Assembly: GCF_024436415.1 (NCBI RefSeq)
Contig: NZ_JAFMZQ010000001.1
Span: 2,480,001-2,544,000 of the forward strand
DNA from: Pedobacter deserti
GTDB taxonomy: Bacteria; Bacteroidota; Bacteroidia; Sphingobacteriales; Sphingobacteriaceae
Direction of reading: 5' to 3'
Length of the DNA stretch: 64,000 nt
Under the pieces are notes generated by a model, which saw only the letters and a program-made list of their open reading frames with translations, did no database searches and was not told the origin of the DNA. This document shows positions 51,715-62,221 of this stretch, piece after piece. Each line of letters opens with the position of its first letter. Position 1 is the first letter of the stretch. Both the position numbers and the translations under genes were made by a program.

Positions 51715-52911
51715 ATGAAAAGAATTTTGTCTCTTTTTTGTGGATGCTTCCTGGTGTTTTCTGAGGCAGGTGCACAATCTGATCTGAAATTTACGGTTGA
51801 AGAAGCTCCCGAATGGTCGGCCTTGTTTACCCGCACCAAGGGTTGGTTTGGCGGCGACGGTATTTACGCGATACCCTTCAACGGCTCGGAATCCGGCCTA
51901 AGCGCTTCTGCCAAAACCATGTTCATCTTCAGCGACAGCATGGTGGGTGAAATTACAGCGGGTAAAATGGCTCCCGGTGCGGTAATGGTCCATAACTCTT
52001 TTGCAATCATGAGAGGCCAGAAGCCAGTCGGCGATAGTCTGCAATTCTATTGGGACAAGCATCCAAACGGAAAAGCAGAGACAGTCTTTATTCCTAAAAC
52101 GCCGAAGACTGGTCCGACCGACTATTACTGGCTGGGCGATGGTTTTTTTAATACGGCGCTGAACCGCATGTTTATTTTTGGCTATCGGGTGAAACAGGTA
52201 TCTGACGGTACATTCGGCTTTGAAGAAGTCGGAAACACCTTGTTGAAGATAGATCCTTCAGCAATTGGTGCAGTGGAAAAGCAGGAAGGCAGTTTTAAGT
52301 CTTCTTGGTACGATCAGAAAGACACGCCCTTTTTTATTTCGAAGGAGACAGGTGACATGGGTTCCTTTGGCGCCGGAATTTACGTGAACACCAAAGTGGC
52401 TGGCGCTCCGGCCCCGGATGGCTATGTTTATGTATACGGTGTGAGGGGTCAGGCTAAGAAAATGCTCGTGGCGCGCGTGAAACCGGAAGATTTTGAACGT
52501 TATGACCGCTGGCGGTTTTGGGACGGCAATACCTGGCAGACCGATATGATGAAGTCGGCCCCGGTTACCGACAAGGTTTCTAACGAACTAAGCGTATCAG
52601 CGCTACCGGATGGAAGATACGCATTGGTTTTTCAGGAGGGAGGCATGGGCCGTCATGTTGCCATGCGCATAGGAGACACACCAGTAGGGCCCTTTGGACC
52701 TATAATAAGGTTGTATGACTGTAGCCCGGCACTAACCAAAAAGTCTTATTTTGTGTATAATGCTAAAGCGTATCCGCATTTGTCTGCTCCGGGAGAGCTT
52801 TTGATTAGTTATAATGTGAATTCTTTTGATTTTTTAAAAGACCTCGCTGATGATCCGCAGTTGTACAGGCCGAGGTTCATCAGGGTGAGGTTTAAGGATC
52901 AGGCTGAATAG
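51715..52911 (+). CDS. Secreted DUF4185/DUF5005-like beta-propeller protein
   Basis: 398 residues with a signal peptide (MKRILSLFCGCFLVFSEAGA). The blade pattern with WFGGDGIYAIPFNG, KTMFIFSDSMVGE, DYYWLGDGFF and FGAGIYVNTKVAGAPAPDGY fits the five-bladed propeller-like DUF4185/DUF5005 proteins, some of which are glycoside hydrolases. Catalytic residues cannot be assigned. It has no lipobox and lies 61 bp after the S41 gene; it may belong to the same operon or be separate. Confidence 0.68.
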   Translation: MKRILSLFCGCFLVFSEAGAQSDLKFTVEEAPEWSALFTRTKGWFGGDGIYAIPFNGSESGLSASAKTMFIFSDSMVGEITAGKMAPGAVMVHNSFAIMRGQKPVGDSLQFYWDKHPNGKAETVFIPKTPKTGPTDYYWLGDGFFNTALNRMFIFGYRVKQVSDGTFGFEEVGNTLLKIDPSAIGAVEKQEGSFKSSWYDQKDTPFFISKETGDMGSFGAGIYVNTKVAGAPAPDGYVYVYGVRGQAKKMLVARVKPEDFERYDRWRFWDGNTWQTDMMKSAPVTDKVSNELSVSALPDGRYALVFQEGGMGRHVAMRIGDTPVGPFGPIIRLYDCSPALTKKSYFVYNAKAYPHLSAPGELLISYNVNSFDFLKDLADDPQLYRPRFIRVRFKDQAE

Positions 52912-52944
52912 TAAAATAAAGTCTACTAATACTGTAGATTTTTA

Positions 52945-52952
52945 TATCTTTG
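52945..52952 (+). promoter_or_regulatory. Candidate -7 element of the second sigma gene
   Basis: TATCTTTG, a full TAnnTTTG match, about 120 bp before the sigma ATG, just after a weak TCTAC/GTAGA hairpin with Ts that may end the previous gene. Confidence 0.42.
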
Positions 52953-53071
52953 CCCCAGATTGTTCGGTTGTGTATTAATTATCTGAAAAAGTCGTACTTT
53001 AGGATATCGGTCGCACCGCAACGTATAATGTTTTACCTGATAACAACGGGAGTGAGGGTTCCCTTTGGAAA

Positions 53072-53662
53072 ATGAAAGATAAAGCTAACATTAGTGATTT
53101 TGAACTTCTATCCCGGTTGAAGGCCGGGGATGAGCTTGCTTTCAATGTAATCTATGAACGCTACTGGCAATTGCTATATGTGGCGGCAAGTAAGGTGCTT
53201 AGGTCCGGGGATGACGCTAAGGACGTGGTGCAGGAAATTTTCATGTCTTTTTTAGCCAAAGGCCCGTCTATAGAGATCACTGGTTCCTTATCGAATTATT
53301 TGTACACTGCCGTAAGGTATAAGGTATTTGACGCTATGAGTAGACAAAAGGTGCGCGACAACTATGCTGACTCATTTAATAATTATGTAGAGGCGGGTAA
53401 TATCAGTACTGACAATGCTTTAATAGAAAAGGAGATCAGGGCAGAGATGGATCGGGAAATTGATAATTTGCCTGAAAAGATGAGAGAAGTGTTTTTGCTG
53501 AGCCGGAAGGGTGAAATGTCTCACAAGGAGATTGCCGAAACCTTAAATATTTCAGATAAGACAGTTAAAAAGCAAATCAGCAATGCGGTAAAGTTGCTAA
53601 GACCCAAGTTTCAGAACTATTATATGCTCGTTTTGGCCTTTTTTACGGCATATTTCAGGTGA
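53072..53662 (+). CDS. ECF RNA polymerase sigma factor, unit 2
   Basis: 196 residues. Region 2 about 20-90 (AFNVIYERYWQLLYVAASKV, DDAKDVVQEIFMSFLAKGPS), region 4 about 130-185 (LPEKMREVFLLSRKGEMSHK, IAETLNISDKTVKKQISNAV). Same architecture and length as the unit 1 factor, with a short hydrophobic tail. Partner of the FecR gene 98 bp downstream; drives the SusC operon. Confidence 0.94.
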   Translation: MKDKANISDFELLSRLKAGDELAFNVIYERYWQLLYVAASKVLRSGDDAKDVVQEIFMSFLAKGPSIEITGSLSNYLYTAVRYKVFDAMSRQKVRDNYADSFNNYVEAGNISTDNALIEKEIRAEMDREIDNLPEKMREVFLLSRKGEMSHKEIAETLNISDKTVKKQISNAVKLLRPKFQNYYMLVLAFFTAYFR

Positions 53663-53760
53663 GCATTAAAAAATTGATTTTTTTTCAAACTTTATCTACT
53701 ACCGAAGCGGCGCACAACCGACATATAGGAAAGGCGAATAGCTTTTTATGTGTAACCTAA

Positions 53761-54768
53761 ATGAAGAAACCCGATTTTAAAGATATTTTAGAGAAGTATG
53801 CGGCAGGCAAATGCACGGATGAAGAGCGTGCACTTTTGGAAGGCTGGTACTTGTCGCAGCTAAAAAATGGTCAGCGCCCTTCAGCGGAACAGCTTGCAAA
53901 AGTCAAGGAAGAAATGTGGAACGAGCTGTCTGAGAAGTCTGTTGTTGAGAGGTATAGCGTAATGCGGATCCTCAAGTGGTCGGCCGTTGCAGCAGCACTT
54001 GCGGCTGCCGTATTATTTACATACAAACTGGATTGGAAGAAGGGTGCACACAGTTCTGTTAGAGAACAATCGGCACTTGCCGCTCCCGGAAAAGCTGAAG
54101 TTAAATTGCTTAAAGCCTCTGACGTAGAGAATACCATGATGAAATTGCCTGATGGCAGTATGGTGATACTGGCCAAGGGGAGTAGTCTTACGTTGTTTTC
54201 TGATTTTAACGGCGCATCCGGCCGGAAAGTTAGGTTAGAAGGCAAGGCGTACTTTGATATTGCCCATGATCCGTCCAGGCCATTTATAATTCACACAGGC
54301 AACGTTCTCACTAGAGTGCTGGGTACTGCTTTTGATATTACGACCTCCGCCGGCAGTAAGACGGTCAAGGTTAATGTGATACGGGGCAAGGTGGAGGTGA
54401 AAAATACCGTATCCCGCCAGGTTACTTATTTGCATAAAGATATGCAGCTTGTATTTGGAGAAGATAACCGGGTAACCCTGAGACAGGAGGTAAACGCGGA
54501 GCAGGAACTGGCCTGGAGACAGCAGGATCTGGAATTCAATGATATTTCACTGGAAGATGCCGTTCAGCGCCTGGAGGAGCAATTCGGATATAAGATTGTG
54601 GTAAATGATCCGGATTTAAGGAAGCAAAAATTTACCTATTCAATGCGTAGCAATGAGTCTCCAGACTCTTTTATGAAGAGTTTTTGTGAGTTTCTAATGG
54701 CAACTTACAGCATCAATAAAGAGCTTAAAACCATATCAATTCAACCTTTAAAACCAACAAGTACATGA
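53761..54768 (+). CDS. FecR-family anti-sigma factor, unit 2
   Basis: 335 residues. N-terminal cytoplasmic part (about 1-75), one transmembrane helix (about 76-95, WSAVAAALAAAVLFTYKL), FecR domain with KLPDGSMVILAKGSSLTLFS and VLGTAFDITT (about 120-215), C-terminal DUF4974 domain (about 255-335). 80 residues shorter than the unit 1 protein, which helps show the extra stretch there. Passes the SusC signal to the sigma factor. Confidence 0.93.
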   Translation: MKKPDFKDILEKYAAGKCTDEERALLEGWYLSQLKNGQRPSAEQLAKVKEEMWNELSEKSVVERYSVMRILKWSAVAAALAAAVLFTYKLDWKKGAHSSVREQSALAAPGKAEVKLLKASDVENTMMKLPDGSMVILAKGSSLTLFSDFNGASGRKVRLEGKAYFDIAHDPSRPFIIHTGNVLTRVLGTAFDITTSAGSKTVKVNVIRGKVEVKNTVSRQVTYLHKDMQLVFGEDNRVTLRQEVNAEQELAWRQQDLEFNDISLEDAVQRLEEQFGYKIVVNDPDLRKQKFTYSMRSNESPDSFMKSFCEFLMATYSINKELKTISIQPLKPTST

Positions 54769-54806
54769 AGAAATTCTACTCAGTCTCAAAAAATTCGACA
54801 TAAAGA

Positions 54807-54858
54807 AGGGTAAGGTAATCTGCTGATATTGCGAGTATCAAAAGATGAGCCTTACCCT
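54807..54858 (+). repeat. Inverted repeat in the second susC leader
   Basis: AGGGTAAGG and CCTTACCCT form perfect 9-bp arms 34 bases apart in the 168-bp leader of susC 2. No U-tract on the plus strand. The first susC leader also has a hairpin, so leader structure may be a shared control point. Confidence 0.5.
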
Positions 54859-54936
54859 CCGGGCAGTTGCTATCAAGGATAGCGGCCCCTGATGTAATTC
54901 CAAGCAAACGTTTAGTAATCACATAAATTCGAAAAT

Positions 54937-57900
54937 ATGAATTTTTCTGCAGATGCAGCAAGAATCAGGAATTCTTTGTTCCTGACAAACCACCATTTCT
55001 TAATTCACTGTATGCGTATAACCTTACTCATCGGCATTATCCTCTCGCTTTCATTACAATTTGCCACCGCCTCAGGCGCAAAGGGCCAGGCTATGAATGC
55101 AGTTAGCTTAAGTATTAAATTTGAGGATGAAAGCCTTATAGATGCGATCAAGAAGATCGAAAAAACAACACCCTTCAGATTTCTGTACAGGAGCTCAGAT
55201 GTAAAAGGTGTGGACGGCCTGACGTTTAATTCAGCTTCTATTAATGTTGAGGACCTGATGAAGCAGTTGCTGCAGGGCTCTAACCTGACTGCCCGGCAGG
55301 TAGATGACCGGATTTTAATTACAAAGAGCATGGCTGCGACCCGGACTTTGACAAGATCGCTTCGTGGCATGGTAATGCAGGATACCGTTATAACGGGTAC
55401 AGTTTATGATGCCCGGAACAAGGACCGGATAGCCGGCGCCACGGTGGCTGTGAAAAATACGAGTACGCGTGTGCAGACAGATTCCAGGGGTAATTTCCGG
55501 CTATCGGCTTCCAGAAATGCTGTGTTGCTGATTAGTTATATTGGCTACGAAACGCAGGAGATTACAATCACTAAACCTGTGCTGGAGGTAAGGCTCGAGG
55601 AATCGGCGCAGTCGCTTAAAGGTGTGGTGGTAACGGGTATCGTAAACCAGTCGAAGTCGACTTTTACAGGTGCAGCGCGCACATTTAATGCACAGGAGCT
55701 TGCAAAGGTTTCTAATAACAATGTGTTGAGCGCACTAACTTCTCTTGACCCGGCTTTCCAGATTCCTGAAAATCTTCTGGTTGGTTCGAACCCTAACGTT
55801 CTGCCCGATGTAGTTTTGAGGGGTGGAAACACCTTGGTAGATATCAGGCAGGATGGCAATACCGATCCCTTTAACTACAGTAACCGGCCAAATGCACCCC
55901 TGTTCATCTTAGATGGCTTTGAGACAACGTTACAGCGGATCAACGACCTTGATATGAACAGGATTGCGAGTGTAACCATTTTGAAGGATGCTGGTGCAAC
56001 GGCGATTTACGGATCGAGAGGGGCAAATGGAGTAATAGTGATCGAATTAACCCGGCCGGTTGAAGGAAAACTGCGTTTTACATACAATGGTAGTACGTCT
56101 GTTGAGGCACCGGATCTAACTGGCTATGATCTTCTAAACGCGCAGGAGAAATTTGATCTGGAGGAACGGACCTTGCGATACGTGGATAATTTCAATGATC
56201 GGCAAAATCAGCTGGATTATTTGCGCTCGGATCGCCTTAAGGCTATTCAAAGTGGAATAAATACCAATTGGTTGGCCAAGCCTTTGCGAACGGGAATTGG
56301 ACAAAAGCACAACATTTATGTTGAAGGAGGAGCTGAAGCCGTAACATACGGGTTAAACCTGACCTATGACCAAAAAACTGGAGTAATGAAGGAATCGGAC
56401 AGAAAAACGACCACAGCAAATTCGTTCCTATCCTATCGGTTGAAAAACTTTCAGTTCCGTAATGACCTGACGCTGACCTATAATAATGCAAATAATTCAC
56501 CGTATGGTTCTTTCAGACAATATGCACAGTTAAATCCTTACTGGACTCCTTATGATGAAAATGGAAATTATAAGATCTTTTTGGACGATGTAATTAACCC
56601 GTTGACTGGCGTTCGTATCGATAAACAGCTAACAGATCATTATGACAACCTTAATGGCTATAAAGGGAGACCGTTAAATCCACTTTATAACGCCTCGCTG
56701 AATATAACAGACAAAACGGCTTATAGAAGCGTTAGGAACAATTTTGAAACACGCTGGCAGGCAATTGATTGGCTGCGTGTAACTGCACGTTTATCTTACA
56801 TGCGACAAGACGATCAGTCTGACATATTTTTGCCTGCACAACACAGTTCCTTTGCTGATGTGAAAACTTTCGAAAAAGGCAGTTACACAAAAGGGACGGG
56901 AGACCTCACATCAGTTGAAGGATTCTTGACAACAGAAGCAAACAAGTCTTTCGGTAAGCACTTTGTATCGGGTTCCGCTACATTGAACGTGCAGGAGAAC
57001 AATTTTAATACGCAGTCGATCCGGGTTGAGGGCTTTCCTAACCCGAGCCTTGATCAGCTGATCCTTGGAAATCAGTATCCCGCAGCCGGCAAACCGGCTG
57101 GCACGGAAGGGACCACCAGGACGATTGGAACATTGGCCAGAGCTGCATATAGCTACGACAATCGTTATCTCTTTGACGCTACTTACCGTCTGGATGGCTC
57201 CTCACTATTTGGTTCCCAAAAGCGTTTCGCTCCGTTCTGGTCGCTCGGTGCAGGATGGAATTTGCATAATGAGTCTTTTTTCCGCAACAACGAAGCGATT
57301 AGCGAGTTTAGATTGCGTTATACCGTAGGGACAACAGGGTCGCAAAGTTTTGAAAGTTATAAAGGTGTTACGACCAGCAGGTATTTTACCGATCGTGAGT
57401 ATCGCGGCGTACTGGCGTCTTACCTGATGGGCTATGGCAACTCGGCGCTGGCATGGCAGAAAACACTTAAGCAGAATATCGGCGCTGACGTAACGCTCTT
57501 CGACAGCCGGCTGAGTTTAAACGCAAACTATTTTGTTGAACGCACAAAAGGAAGTATAGCTTTCATCTCTACTGCACCTTCATCTGGATTTGGCGGGTAC
57601 TTTGATAATATGGGTGATGTACTGAACAAGGGGTACGAGCTGTATGGAAGGTTTAATCTTATTGCAAATCCTGCGCAGCGCAACAACTGGTCTGTTTTCG
57701 TAAATGCTTTTCACGTAAGCAACAAAATAGAGAAGATTTCGACGACTATACGCGCCTTAAATGAACGTGCAAACTCAGAGCGTTCGACTACCCCGCTTCC
57801 CAGGTATGCAGAAGGGCAATCGGTTAACGCAATCTGGGCGGTCAGATCAATTGGAATCGATCCCGCATCAGGCAACGAGCTGTTCCTGACAAGGGATGGA

Positions 57901-58425
57901 AAGATTACGAATGTTTACAATCCGCTGGACCAGGTTATCGTGGGCGATAAGACGCCGACGCTCCAGGGCACATTTGGAACAAACATGGAGATAAACGGTA
58001 TCGGAGTTAACCTGTATATGCGTTTTAATTTCGGTGGCGATGCGTATAATCAAACATTAATTGACAGGGTTGAAAATGCGCTCGTTTCCATGTATAATGT
58101 CGACAGGCGGGTATACGAGGAGCGCTGGTCCAAGCCGGGTGATGTGGCATTTTACCGGGCGATCGTAAATTATGCTGGACAGCAAAATCCGAATATTGCC
58201 TATGCTACATCCAGATTTGTTCAGCGCAATAACTTTCTGCTCGCCGAGAACGCATCCTTTTACTATCGCTTTTCTGACCGGCTAAATAAAAGACTTGGTG
58301 TACAAAACACGCGGGTTACGCTGTTTACCGGACAACTATTTAGGACGGGTTCGATAAAGCAGGAGAGAGGCTTGGATTATCCTTTCGCACACAATTTCAC
58401 TCTCCAGTTACAAACGACCTTTTAA
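54937..58425 (+). CDS. SusC/RagA-type TonB-dependent transporter, unit 2
   Basis: 1162 residues. Signal segment (a later start at 55012, MRITLLIGIILSLSLQFATA, is also possible), STN domain (about 60-125, SLIDAIKKIEKTTPFRFLYR), carboxypeptidase-like domain (about 148-225), plug (about 235-350, ATAIYGSRGANGVIVIELTR) and barrel ending FTLQLQTTF. The STN domain makes it a signal-transducing transporter that activates its FecR/sigma pair. It imports an unknown oligomer together with SusD 18 bp downstream. Composition is like the neighbours, unlike unit 1. Confidence 0.96.
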   Translation: MNFSADAARIRNSLFLTNHHFLIHCMRITLLIGIILSLSLQFATASGAKGQAMNAVSLSIKFEDESLIDAIKKIEKTTPFRFLYRSSDVKGVDGLTFNSASINVEDLMKQLLQGSNLTARQVDDRILITKSMAATRTLTRSLRGMVMQDTVITGTVYDARNKDRIAGATVAVKNTSTRVQTDSRGNFRLSASRNAVLLISYIGYETQEITITKPVLEVRLEESAQSLKGVVVTGIVNQSKSTFTGAARTFNAQELAKVSNNNVLSALTSLDPAFQIPENLLVGSNPNVLPDVVLRGGNTLVDIRQDGNTDPFNYSNRPNAPLFILDGFETTLQRINDLDMNRIASVTILKDAGATAIYGSRGANGVIVIELTRPVEGKLRFTYNGSTSVEAPDLTGYDLLNAQEKFDLEERTLRYVDNFNDRQNQLDYLRSDRLKAIQSGINTNWLAKPLRTGIGQKHNIYVEGGAEAVTYGLNLTYDQKTGVMKESDRKTTTANSFLSYRLKNFQFRNDLTLTYNNANNSPYGSFRQYAQLNPYWTPYDENGNYKIFLDDVINPLTGVRIDKQLTDHYDNLNGYKGRPLNPLYNASLNITDKTAYRSVRNNFETRWQAIDWLRVTARLSYMRQDDQSDIFLPAQHSSFADVKTFEKGSYTKGTGDLTSVEGFLTTEANKSFGKHFVSGSATLNVQENNFNTQSIRVEGFPNPSLDQLILGNQYPAAGKPAGTEGTTRTIGTLARAAYSYDNRYLFDATYRLDGSSLFGSQKRFAPFWSLGAGWNLHNESFFRNNEAISEFRLRYTVGTTGSQSFESYKGVTTSRYFTDREYRGVLASYLMGYGNSALAWQKTLKQNIGADVTLFDSRLSLNANYFVERTKGSIAFISTAPSSGFGGYFDNMGDVLNKGYELYGRFNLIANPAQRNNWSVFVNAFHVSNKIEKISTTIRALNERANSERSTTPLPRYAEGQSVNAIWAVRSIGIDPASGNELFLTRDGKITNVYNPLDQVIVGDKTPTLQGTFGTNMEINGIGVNLYMRFNFGGDAYNQTLIDRVENALVSMYNVDRRVYEERWSKPGDVAFYRAIVNYAGQQNPNIAYATSRFVQRNNFLLAENASFYYRFSDRLNKRLGVQNTRVTLFTGQLFRTGSIKQERGLDYPFAHNFTLQLQTTF

Positions 58426-58443
58426 TCGAAACTTAAGACTATA

Positions 58444-59931
58444 ATGGAAACGAAAAATATAAAGCATATTACAGCCGTCCTGTTGATGGGTACGGTCCTA
58501 TTGTTTAGTTCTTGTAAAAAATGGCTCGATGTTAAACCGAAAACGCAGATGACGGAAGGTGAGCAGTTCAGCACTCGCCAAGGCTATATTGATGCGCTTT
58601 TCGGAATTTATCAGAAATCAGCGGATGCTGCCGGATATGGTAAGCATCTAACTTTTGGCTTCGTTGATATGCTTGCCCAGCGATATGAGAACAAGTCGAC
58701 AGGTAATACCGTCTATTACAATATTGCACGATATAACTATACCGATACAGAGGTAAGAAAAGTAGTAGACAGCGTATTTAATAATTCCTATCAATCGATA
58801 GCACAGGCCAATTATCTTTTGAAAAATTTGGATAACGCCAATGGTGTGTTGGATGCGGCCACACACAGTATCATAAAAGGTGAGGCCCTTGGTATGCGTG
58901 CATACCTCCATTTTGATCTTGCCCGGCTGTTCTCGGATCGCTATGCTGACGGTGCAAACGCAAACTCCCCGTCCATTGCTTACTTGAAATCTTTCACGAT
59001 TTTTCCGCAGACAAGACTGACGCTTGGAGCTGTGTTAGACAGTTGCGAAGCAGACCTGAAGGCTGCCGAGATCTTGCTTTCCGGAGATAAGAACATAGAT
59101 CGTATTGCTGCAAATCAGGGTAGTACTAATCCAGATCTATTTCTCCAATTCCGGCAAAATCATTTAAATTATTGGGCAGTGAAAGCTACGCTGGCAAGAC
59201 TTTATATGTTTAAAGGGGACAAGCCGAACGCTCTTAAATATGCGCTGGAAGTAATAAACAGTACCAAGTTCGGCTTCATTAACCCTTCGTCTATCAATAC
59301 TGATGTTGCATCAAATGATTCGGACCTGACATTCACCAATGAACACGTTTTTTCAATTTATGTATCCGGTTTAAAGCGCGAGGCAGATGTGTTTTTCAAA
59401 AATACTGGTCCAACTGGCGAGACTTCGGACTTATGGTCTACCCGCGTTAAACTGGATGCGATGTACCAGTCTTCTGTACCTGGTTATGGCTCTGAAATCA
59501 GGAGGCCTGCGGCGACCAGGGACTTATGGAATGTCGTTTCGGCAACAATCATTTACACAAAGAAGTACTGGAGTGACAAGCCTGAAAACGTTAAGCAACG
59601 TGTAATTCCATTGATACGTCTTTCAGAAATGTACTACATAGCCGCAGAAGCCGCACCGACGATGGCTGAAGGCGTCACGTATCTGAATAATGTAAGGGAG
59701 AATCGTCTGATTCCTGCTTTGCCGCTTCCTGCATCTCAGGCAGCTTTCGACGCAGAGATTCAATTGGAATACCGGAAGGAATTTTATGCTGAGGGGCAGC
59801 TCTGGTTTTATTATAAACGTAAAAATGTATTATCCATTCCGGATGGCGTGGCGAACCCTATGACTGCATCGAAATATACTTTTCCCATTCCTGATGCAGA
59901 GGTCGAATTCGGAACCTCAGGTGCTAACTAA
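58444..59931 (+). CDS. SusD/RagB-type nutrient-binding lipoprotein, unit 2
   Basis: 495 residues, lipobox LLFSSC near residue 23 (SCKKWLDVKPKTQMTEGEQF is the classic SusD start). SusD/TPR features: EGEQFSTRQGYIDALFGIYQ, GEALGMRAYLHFDLARLFSD, IRLSEMYYIAAEAAPTMAEG, YRKEFYAEGQLWFYYKRKN and the end FPIPDAEVEFG. It caps SusC on the cell surface. Intact, unlike the SusD of unit 1. Confidence 0.96.
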   Translation: METKNIKHITAVLLMGTVLLFSSCKKWLDVKPKTQMTEGEQFSTRQGYIDALFGIYQKSADAAGYGKHLTFGFVDMLAQRYENKSTGNTVYYNIARYNYTDTEVRKVVDSVFNNSYQSIAQANYLLKNLDNANGVLDAATHSIIKGEALGMRAYLHFDLARLFSDRYADGANANSPSIAYLKSFTIFPQTRLTLGAVLDSCEADLKAAEILLSGDKNIDRIAANQGSTNPDLFLQFRQNHLNYWAVKATLARLYMFKGDKPNALKYALEVINSTKFGFINPSSINTDVASNDSDLTFTNEHVFSIYVSGLKREADVFFKNTGPTGETSDLWSTRVKLDAMYQSSVPGYGSEIRRPAATRDLWNVVSATIIYTKKYWSDKPENVKQRVIPLIRLSEMYYIAAEAAPTMAEGVTYLNNVRENRLIPALPLPASQAAFDAEIQLEYRKEFYAEGQLWFYYKRKNVLSIPDGVANPMTASKYTFPIPDAEVEFGTSGAN

Positions 59932-59943
59932 TTCAATTATAAC

Positions 59944-60627
59944 ATGAAGACATTTAAAAAAATACTTTTAGCTGCGTTTGCAACGATGGTGTTGGCTGCC
60001 TGCGCTAAAGATGAAGAGCTGCTATTCGATGATAAGAATTCAATATACGTCGATTATCAGGATAGTACGGAATATACCTTCGCAACGAGCCCGGGTTCGG
60101 TTGTTAAAGATTCTTTTATGGTTTCTTTTAGGATCAGTGGCACGGCATCGTCGTCAGATAGGACATTTAATCTTGTCCCCGTAAGCGGGGCGACCGCCAA
60201 GCTAGGTTATCACTATAGCCTAGGGCCGCTTGTAATTAAGGCCAACACTTTTCAAGCCATTGTTCCGATATATTTTTACCGCAAACCAGGCTTAAAAGAC
60301 AGCTTGGTTCAGGCAACCTTAGAAATTCAGGAAAATGAAAACTTTAAACAGGGTATCGCCCAGCGTCAACGCTTCAAGTTCAGACTGTCAGATATCTTCA
60401 GTAAACCAACCAACTGGGAGACAACCTGGGCATCTTACTTCGGAAGTTACTCTGAAGTAAAATTCAGGTTTTTGCTAACGGCAACCGGAAAAACAAACTG
60501 GAATTCTTCGCCCCTTCCTCAGGACTCTCGAGTCTTGTCTCAAATTGCCCGAAATGCATTACTTGAATACAACCAGCAAAACGGCGCGTTAATTGATGAA
60601 TTTGGGCAGGAAGTATCTTTTCCATAA
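59944..60627 (+). CDS. DUF4843 lipoprotein
   Basis: 227 residues, lipobox LAAC near residue 20 (ACAKDEELLFDDKNSIYVDY is the DUF4843 start). Beta-rich Calx-like repeats with the family's DSFMVSFRISGTAS. Gene order SusC-SusD-DUF4843-PKD-like is standard for this locus type; it is a surface accessory of unknown detail. 12 bp after susD. Confidence 0.92.
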   Translation: MKTFKKILLAAFATMVLAACAKDEELLFDDKNSIYVDYQDSTEYTFATSPGSVVKDSFMVSFRISGTASSSDRTFNLVPVSGATAKLGYHYSLGPLVIKANTFQAIVPIYFYRKPGLKDSLVQATLEIQENENFKQGIAQRQRFKFRLSDIFSKPTNWETTWASYFGSYSEVKFRFLLTATGKTNWNSSPLPQDSRVLSQIARNALLEYNQQNGALIDEFGQEVSFP

Positions 60628-60659
60628 ACCTTGCCGCTTACCCTTAATAACTACAGAAA

Positions 60660-62207
60660 ATGAAAATAAAATATAAGATACTCCATGTCATATTATTGGT
60701 TGTTGGTTCAGCAATTACGGGGTGTTATAAAGACGACAGCACGCTTGACACAATACCAGTAAATACGGTTGAGATTAGCGATCCCGCGAATCTAACGCAG
60801 ATAGTAAAGTTTCAGGGCGACAGCTTAAAACTAAAGCCCACTTTGTCTCAATCACTAGGCAGCAGGATAGATGAGCTCGAGTTTAAGTGGATATATTATC
60901 AAAACAATGGTTCTATAAGTTTAGCGTCACCGCGGTTTGAGGTGTCTAACGAGTATGAACTCAAAATAGCCATTTCAAATGAATATGTTCTTGGCGAACC
61001 ATACGTATTCAGACTTGAGGTAAAAGATAAGAAGGCTGGTGTTGCCTCATACATTAATTATAATGTCCTCATCGGAAACAAATATGGTGTGGGCTGGCTT
61101 ATTCTCGAAGATAAAGCAGGTGCAGGTGATTTGTCGTTCATTTTTAACGATTATACAGCAGAGCATCAGGTATACACGTCGAGGAACACCGCGGTACTTA
61201 GAGGTCCGCGGAAGTTGGAGATTACACCGTTCCCTGTCGGCGATGAGATCTCTGCGACGGGAAAAAGGCTATATATTCTGGCCGACCAAGGAAGTCAGGA
61301 GTACAATTATCTGACGATGGTTAAGAAATTTGACTATAGCTTTTTGTTTTTCAAAGCTCCGGCTTCCATAAACCCAACGGTTATGACCTGGACAAGTCAA
61401 TATACATATAGCGGGGTCCGTTCTCCGTCATTGGGTATTGCAATCAATGGAGGCAAGTTGCATTCCAACCTGGTCGGCGGATTTCCCGGAATTAAGAAGT
61501 GGGGAGACGTTGCACAAAACCCGCAAAAAAACCAAAACTACGACCTGGCTCCCTTCGTCGTTGGAGGCACGACTTTTCCCGCCGTTGTTTATGATAACCT
61601 TGACAAGCGATTCTATCATGTTCAGGCGTACAATCCAAGTCCCGTCGCCGGAACACTCGAACCGTTTCCGACTGGTACAACTTCTAACGTCAGCAATCCG
61701 GCCATATTTGATATGAACAACGTAGGGATGACCATGATCTTTCAGGATTCGACCGAAGTTCTTCATGAGTATAACGCTATTATGAAGAGCGAGGATAACC
61801 TGCCGTATATGTTGAGGTATAAAACGGTAAACACAACTACGGCGCCGATTATTACGATCCAAAAGTTGTTAATGAATGCCCCGGACATTCTTTCTTACAG
61901 CGCGGCGGCTGCCTCTACCACATCCCCTAGCTTGTATTATGCGAAGGGAAACATCATAAGGCGTTATGAAACCAGTTCAAACACAGTTTTAGAAACATAT
62001 AGCTTTCCTGCAAACGAAACGGTCACAGCGATGAAGTACGCACGATATTCACAGGGTGGCCAAGGGTCTAAATTGGTTGTGGCAACCTGGAATGGTACAG
62101 TCGGAAAGGTTTACTTTTTTACCACAGGACCGACCGGCGCAATGGGCTCTTATACAAACGTTGTAGGTGGCTTCGCTAAAATTGTTGACCTGGCTTATAA
62201 ATACTAA
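60660..62207 (+). CDS. PKD-like family lipoprotein
   Basis: 515 residues, lipobox AITGC near residue 21 (GCYKDDST, with a K-(D/E)2 pattern). N-terminal beta-sandwich PKD-like domain (about 35-140, with YVFRLEVKDKK) and a propeller-like rest (GWLILEDKAGAGDLSFIFND). Matches the Bacteroidota 'PKD-like family' group found with DUF4843. Probably binds ligand at the surface. 32 bp after DUF4843. Confidence 0.9.
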   Translation: MKIKYKILHVILLVVGSAITGCYKDDSTLDTIPVNTVEISDPANLTQIVKFQGDSLKLKPTLSQSLGSRIDELEFKWIYYQNNGSISLASPRFEVSNEYELKIAISNEYVLGEPYVFRLEVKDKKAGVASYINYNVLIGNKYGVGWLILEDKAGAGDLSFIFNDYTAEHQVYTSRNTAVLRGPRKLEITPFPVGDEISATGKRLYILADQGSQEYNYLTMVKKFDYSFLFFKAPASINPTVMTWTSQYTYSGVRSPSLGIAINGGKLHSNLVGGFPGIKKWGDVAQNPQKNQNYDLAPFVVGGTTFPAVVYDNLDKRFYHVQAYNPSPVAGTLEPFPTGTTSNVSNPAIFDMNNVGMTMIFQDSTEVLHEYNAIMKSEDNLPYMLRYKTVNTTTAPIITIQKLLMNAPDILSYSAAAASTTSPSLYYAKGNIIRRYETSSNTVLETYSFPANETVTAMKYARYSQGGQGSKLVVATWNGTVGKVYFFTTGPTGAMGSYTNVVGGFAKIVDLAYKY

Positions 62208-62221
62208 TTAAACGAATACAA